A program made the translations under genes and the position numbers. The notes below the pieces were generated by a model. It had not been told where the DNA came from, made no database searches, and worked only from the letters and a program-made list of their open reading frames with translations. Positions 61,682-64,000 of a stretch of 64,000 bases of DNA are shown here, piece by piece. Numbering within the stretch: position 1 is the stretch's first letter; the number at the start of each line of letters is the position of its first letter. Origin of the DNA: Calothrix sp. 336/3 (GTDB taxonomy: Bacteria > Cyanobacteriota > Cyanobacteriia > Cyanobacteriales > Nostocaceae); NCBI RefSeq assembly GCF_000734895.2, contig NZ_CP011382.1, positions 496,001 through 560,000 on the forward strand, in the 5' to 3' direction.

Positions 61682-61800
61682 TATAGCGTTTCCCATTCTA
61701 GTGAGGTATGGAAGAACCCCTCCCCAGCCCTCCCCGATTTCGGGGAGGGTGCCCGATAGGGCGGGTGGGGTTGTATTTCATCTGATTGGGAAACGCTACA
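61682..61800. repeat. 119-bp MITE-like element, copy 2
   Basis: Nearly identical over its full length to 37112-37230, starting TATAGCGTTT and ending AAACGCTACA (one change in the right terminal repeat). Same core hairpin CCCTCCCCGATTTCGGGGAGGG. It lies about 80 bp upstream of the uvrC start, within its leader region. Confidence 0.88.
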
Positions 61801-62285
61801 ATTCTAAGTAAAATTACTACCTTTTGACAGAGATTTTGCCATTTTCTCAACAAGTCCGATAAAAATCTCAACCACATCCAATTAATTTTACATAATCTCA
61901 AACATAATTCTCAAGTCACCCCTTCATTTCTCATTACCATCACCATCCATGAATTTATCCTGACAAATTACCAAAACTTTACCTTTTATCAACTTAGCTT
62001 CAGCACAATAGTTTTTCTTGATTTTACACTTCCCCTTTCTCCTTTAAGATTAATTCGCATTCCTGAATTCATTCCAGGAAATTCACCATTCTCTCATCTA
62101 TTCAAGGTTATTCGTCGATTATTATACGTAAAAAATAAATAAAATACCGACTTTCTCTCTCAATTAATCGGCATGATTGCGGATTTTTATTCCTTGGGAG
62201 ATATTCAGCGTATCAACGGATTATTGCATATATGCCACTTTGATAAGATAAACAGTATCAAAAACAAAATTTATCCGACAAACTA
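61801..62285. other. Intergenic region right of the MITE-like element
   Basis: No gene seen; AT-rich and pyrimidine-rich on the plus strand, ending in the leader of the small gene at 62286. Confidence 0.4.
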
Positions 62286-62465
62286 ATGAATATCCAAGAT
62301 TTTGAAAACAAATATCGTGATGCAATGGCAGAAGCGATGGAAGAATTACAAACAGCAATGTTAATGCTAGCTCAAGCACAAAGAAAAATCTCTGAAATTG
62401 GTAACTCCTTTCAACATCTGAGTCATAGCGTTGAAGAATTTATCATTACTCAAAAATCAGAGTAA
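62286..62465 (+). CDS. Small coiled-coil protein, 59 residues
   Basis: M-N-I-Q-D-F-E-N-K-Y-R-D-A-M-A-E-A-M-E-E-L-Q is the start of a nearly all-helical, acidic protein with heptad-like spacing of L, M and I, ending V-E-E-F-I-I-T-Q-K-S-E. It is short enough to be missed by size filters, but composition and codon use are convincing. No family recognised. It is convergent with the response regulator gene, 16 bp between stops. Confidence 0.6.
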   Translation: MNIQDFENKYRDAMAEAMEELQTAMLMLAQAQRKISEIGNSFQHLSHSVEEFIITQKSE

Positions 62466-62481
62466 TTGCTTGATATTATAT

Positions 62482-62895
62482 CTATAATTGACAACAAACA
62501 ATTTCCTCTTCTATCGCCATTACTAATTCATTTAAATTCACTGGTTTCACAAAATAACGCTTAGCACCAAGATTCTTAGCCTTTTCCTGATCAGCTTTAA
62601 AAGCAAAAGCAGAAACAATAATTATCGGTATATTATAGAGCTTGTGAAGTTGTTCTAATAATACATACCCATCAACATCCGGTAATTTTAAATCTAGCAA
62701 AATTAACTGAGGCTTAAATTTCTCTACCACCGTTACACAATTACTGCCTGCCGATAAGTCTTGGACATCATATTCATAATATCTCAAACAATCACTCATC
62801 AGCATACGATTGATATCGTTATCCTCAACCAATAAAATCTTTTTGCGATGATAAGACTGAAAGTGGAACTGTTTAGCCAGTAATTTTGCTGTCAT
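62482..62895 (-). CDS. Single-domain response regulator (CheY-like)
   Basis: 137 residues. The receiver domain spans about 18-135: K-I-L-L-V-E-D-N-D-I-N-R (acid pocket E-D), phospho-acceptor D in L-I-L-L-D-L-K-L-P-D-V-D-G-Y, I-I-I-V-S-A-F-A (Ser of the switch) and Y-F-V-K-P-V-N (conserved K-P). No output domain follows, so it works through protein contacts or as a phosphorelay step. No adjacent kinase; the orphan hybrid-type kinases at 17 and 24 kb are conceivable partners but there is no evidence. Confidence 0.93.
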   Translation of the reverse strand: MTAKLLAKQFHFQSYHRKKILLVEDNDINRMLMSDCLRYYEYDVQDLSAGSNCVTVVEKFKPQLILLDLKLPDVDGYVLLEQLHKLYNIPIIIVSAFAFKADQEKAKNLGAKRYFVKPVNLNELVMAIEEEIVCCQL

Positions 62896-64000
62896 TTTTA
62901 CCTATTCATCTAGGTGACAATAAAAAAATATAAATCAAGTTTTATTTATTACAGTAACTATCCTATCATCTAGCAATATCGCCGAGACTCAACTTCCAGC
63001 CTCAGAGAATTGCTGATAAACAGGAATCATCATTTTTTGAAGATTTTAGCAATCATGAAAGCAAGTCAATCGGAAAATTTACGATCGTGAGATTGCTGCC
63101 ATCTCAAAATAAAATTTGCTGACATCATGGGGTGAAATAAATATGCAGTTTTATCATGCTGAAAAGCTAACTGCAAAGGCATTTATTTCATTTTGTCTTT
63201 TTATTTGCCAATGATAGTTTGCTAGGGTAAACCAGGAAATAGGTTCATGCAACTAGTAAAGCAATCTCCTTACCCTTTTTTGTGATCACTGACAAGTATT
63301 TGAGTAAATAGTTTTGCGTGGAAATAGATGAAGAAACTTGCTGATAAAAACACAAAATATCAACTAGTAGCCACTCCTTGATGCCTGAACCCCTAATCGT
63401 TACTAACATAGACATAACCATTGTTTATTTCATAAGGTAAACTTATGCTTGTTCCCATCTATAGAGAATAACATCATCCTACAGCATAAAATTAATAAAA
63501 AATTAAACTTTTATTGATGTATATATTTAATTTGTGTGTTATTTTAACTGGGACTTTAGGAGTAAAGTAGGCGCAGTTAAGAGGACAAAAATCAACAAAA
63601 AACATAGTTTTATCAGCTATTACAGCCGGAATAATGGTAGATGCATTTTTTACGTCATTTGTCAATCAATTTAGTATTGATGTGTCAAATGTTCTATCAA
63701 ATACACTGAGAAATACCTCGTCTATTCGAGAGATGTTGTTTGTTGGGGATTTTTGTGTGAGGAGGAGCAAGTTATCCCTTAAGGGATTTTTATAATGTAC
63801 ATTTTATCCTTGACATAAATCAAGCGTCTATATTTTACTCACTATTTTTAGTGTTTTGAAAAGAGAAAAAACCGATGATAGTTGACTTATCTGGTTTTTC
63901 AAGATATTATTTGCCAAACATTTGAGTAAAAATTTTAACTATATAATGTATGTATAGTTACGCAATCAGAGTCACTCTTATTAAAGAGGTATGATGCTAA
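62896..64000. other. Long AT-rich stretch without a supported gene
   Basis: I see only very short frames, including one of about 50 codons starting near 63635 (M-V-D-A-F-F-T-S-F-V-N-Q) without a clear ribosome site. A TATAAT at 63942-63947 could be a promoter for a gene beyond the right edge. No tRNA or hairpin terminator was recognised. Confidence 0.4.

Noticed and set aside
61690..61901. 67-codon minus-strand frame over the second MITE-like copy
   Set aside because: Its translation is produced by the repeat element itself and is not protein-like.
63635..63798. Short frame starting M-V-D-A-F-F-T-S-F-V-N-Q near the right end
   Set aside because: About 50 codons, no Shine-Dalgarno, no recognisable family; treated as chance.

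Overview
The window comes from a filamentous, probably heterocyst-forming cyanobacterium (Nostocales). Evidence: the HIP1 palindrome GCGATCGC recurs throughout; heptamer tandem repeats (TAATTCG, TAATGGG) and very small palindromic dispersed repeats are present; and the gene content is cyanobacterial (Ycf37-like, DUF1822/CHASE2-CHAT/DUF928, DUF1824, an HstK-type dual kinase, hemL, a likely carboxysome chaperone). No rRNA or tRNA gene and no CRISPR array was recognised.

Region 1 (1-10.3 kb, + strand) is the 3' part of a type III-D CRISPR-Cas interference operon. It holds the C-terminal half of Cas10 (Palm2 with a GEDD cyclase motif), a Csm3-like Cas7, Csx10, a small helical Cas11-like subunit and a CARF-RelE fusion resembling the cOA-activated mRNA interferase Cami1. 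These are followed by three more Cas7-type RAMP proteins, a Csx19-like protein and an unrecognised 217-residue protein. A broken copy of a Cas7 gene and an Uma2-family (DUF820) gene lie in the middle of the operon, so this spot has been rearranged. Adaptation genes, cas6 and arrays are not in the window.

Region 2 (10.5-24 kb) is mostly housekeeping: ycf37-like, a periplasmic binding protein, rplT, rpmI, a Tat-exported PhoD phosphatase, a small DNA-binding/PAS gene pair, a four-GAF histidine kinase whose first GAF has both cysteines of a DXCF cyanobacteriochrome, a GIY-YIG protein and a U32 (RlhA-like) protein.

Region 3 (24-45 kb) is rich in signalling and caspase-clan proteins: an HstK-type Ser/Thr plus His kinase, a TM-helix mechanosensitive-channel protein, a PhzF protein, a 1463-residue caspase-NTPase-WD40 protein and a 1148-residue caspase-lipase fusion. 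The last two are transcribed away from a DUF1822 / CHAT-CHASE2 / DUF928 gene trio. Three caspase-fold proteins within 12 kb is the most unusual non-CRISPR feature.

Region 4 (45-57.9 kb) carries an ABC-F ATPase, DUF1824, a truncated prohibitin gene, a CcmS-like gene, hisIE, a ChaB-like gene, hemL, a 54-residue metallothionein with a SmtB-type operator, a zinc-ribbon/kinase/pentapeptide protein, an FHA protein, recA and a thioredoxin-like exported protein.

Region 5 (58-59.7 kb) is a graveyard of two transposase remnants, each disrupted by a small mobile repeat, plus a restriction-endonuclease remnant. It is followed by uvrC, a second copy of a 119-bp MITE-like element also found at 37.1 kb, a small 59-residue gene and a single-domain response regulator. 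The last 1.1 kb holds no gene I can support.
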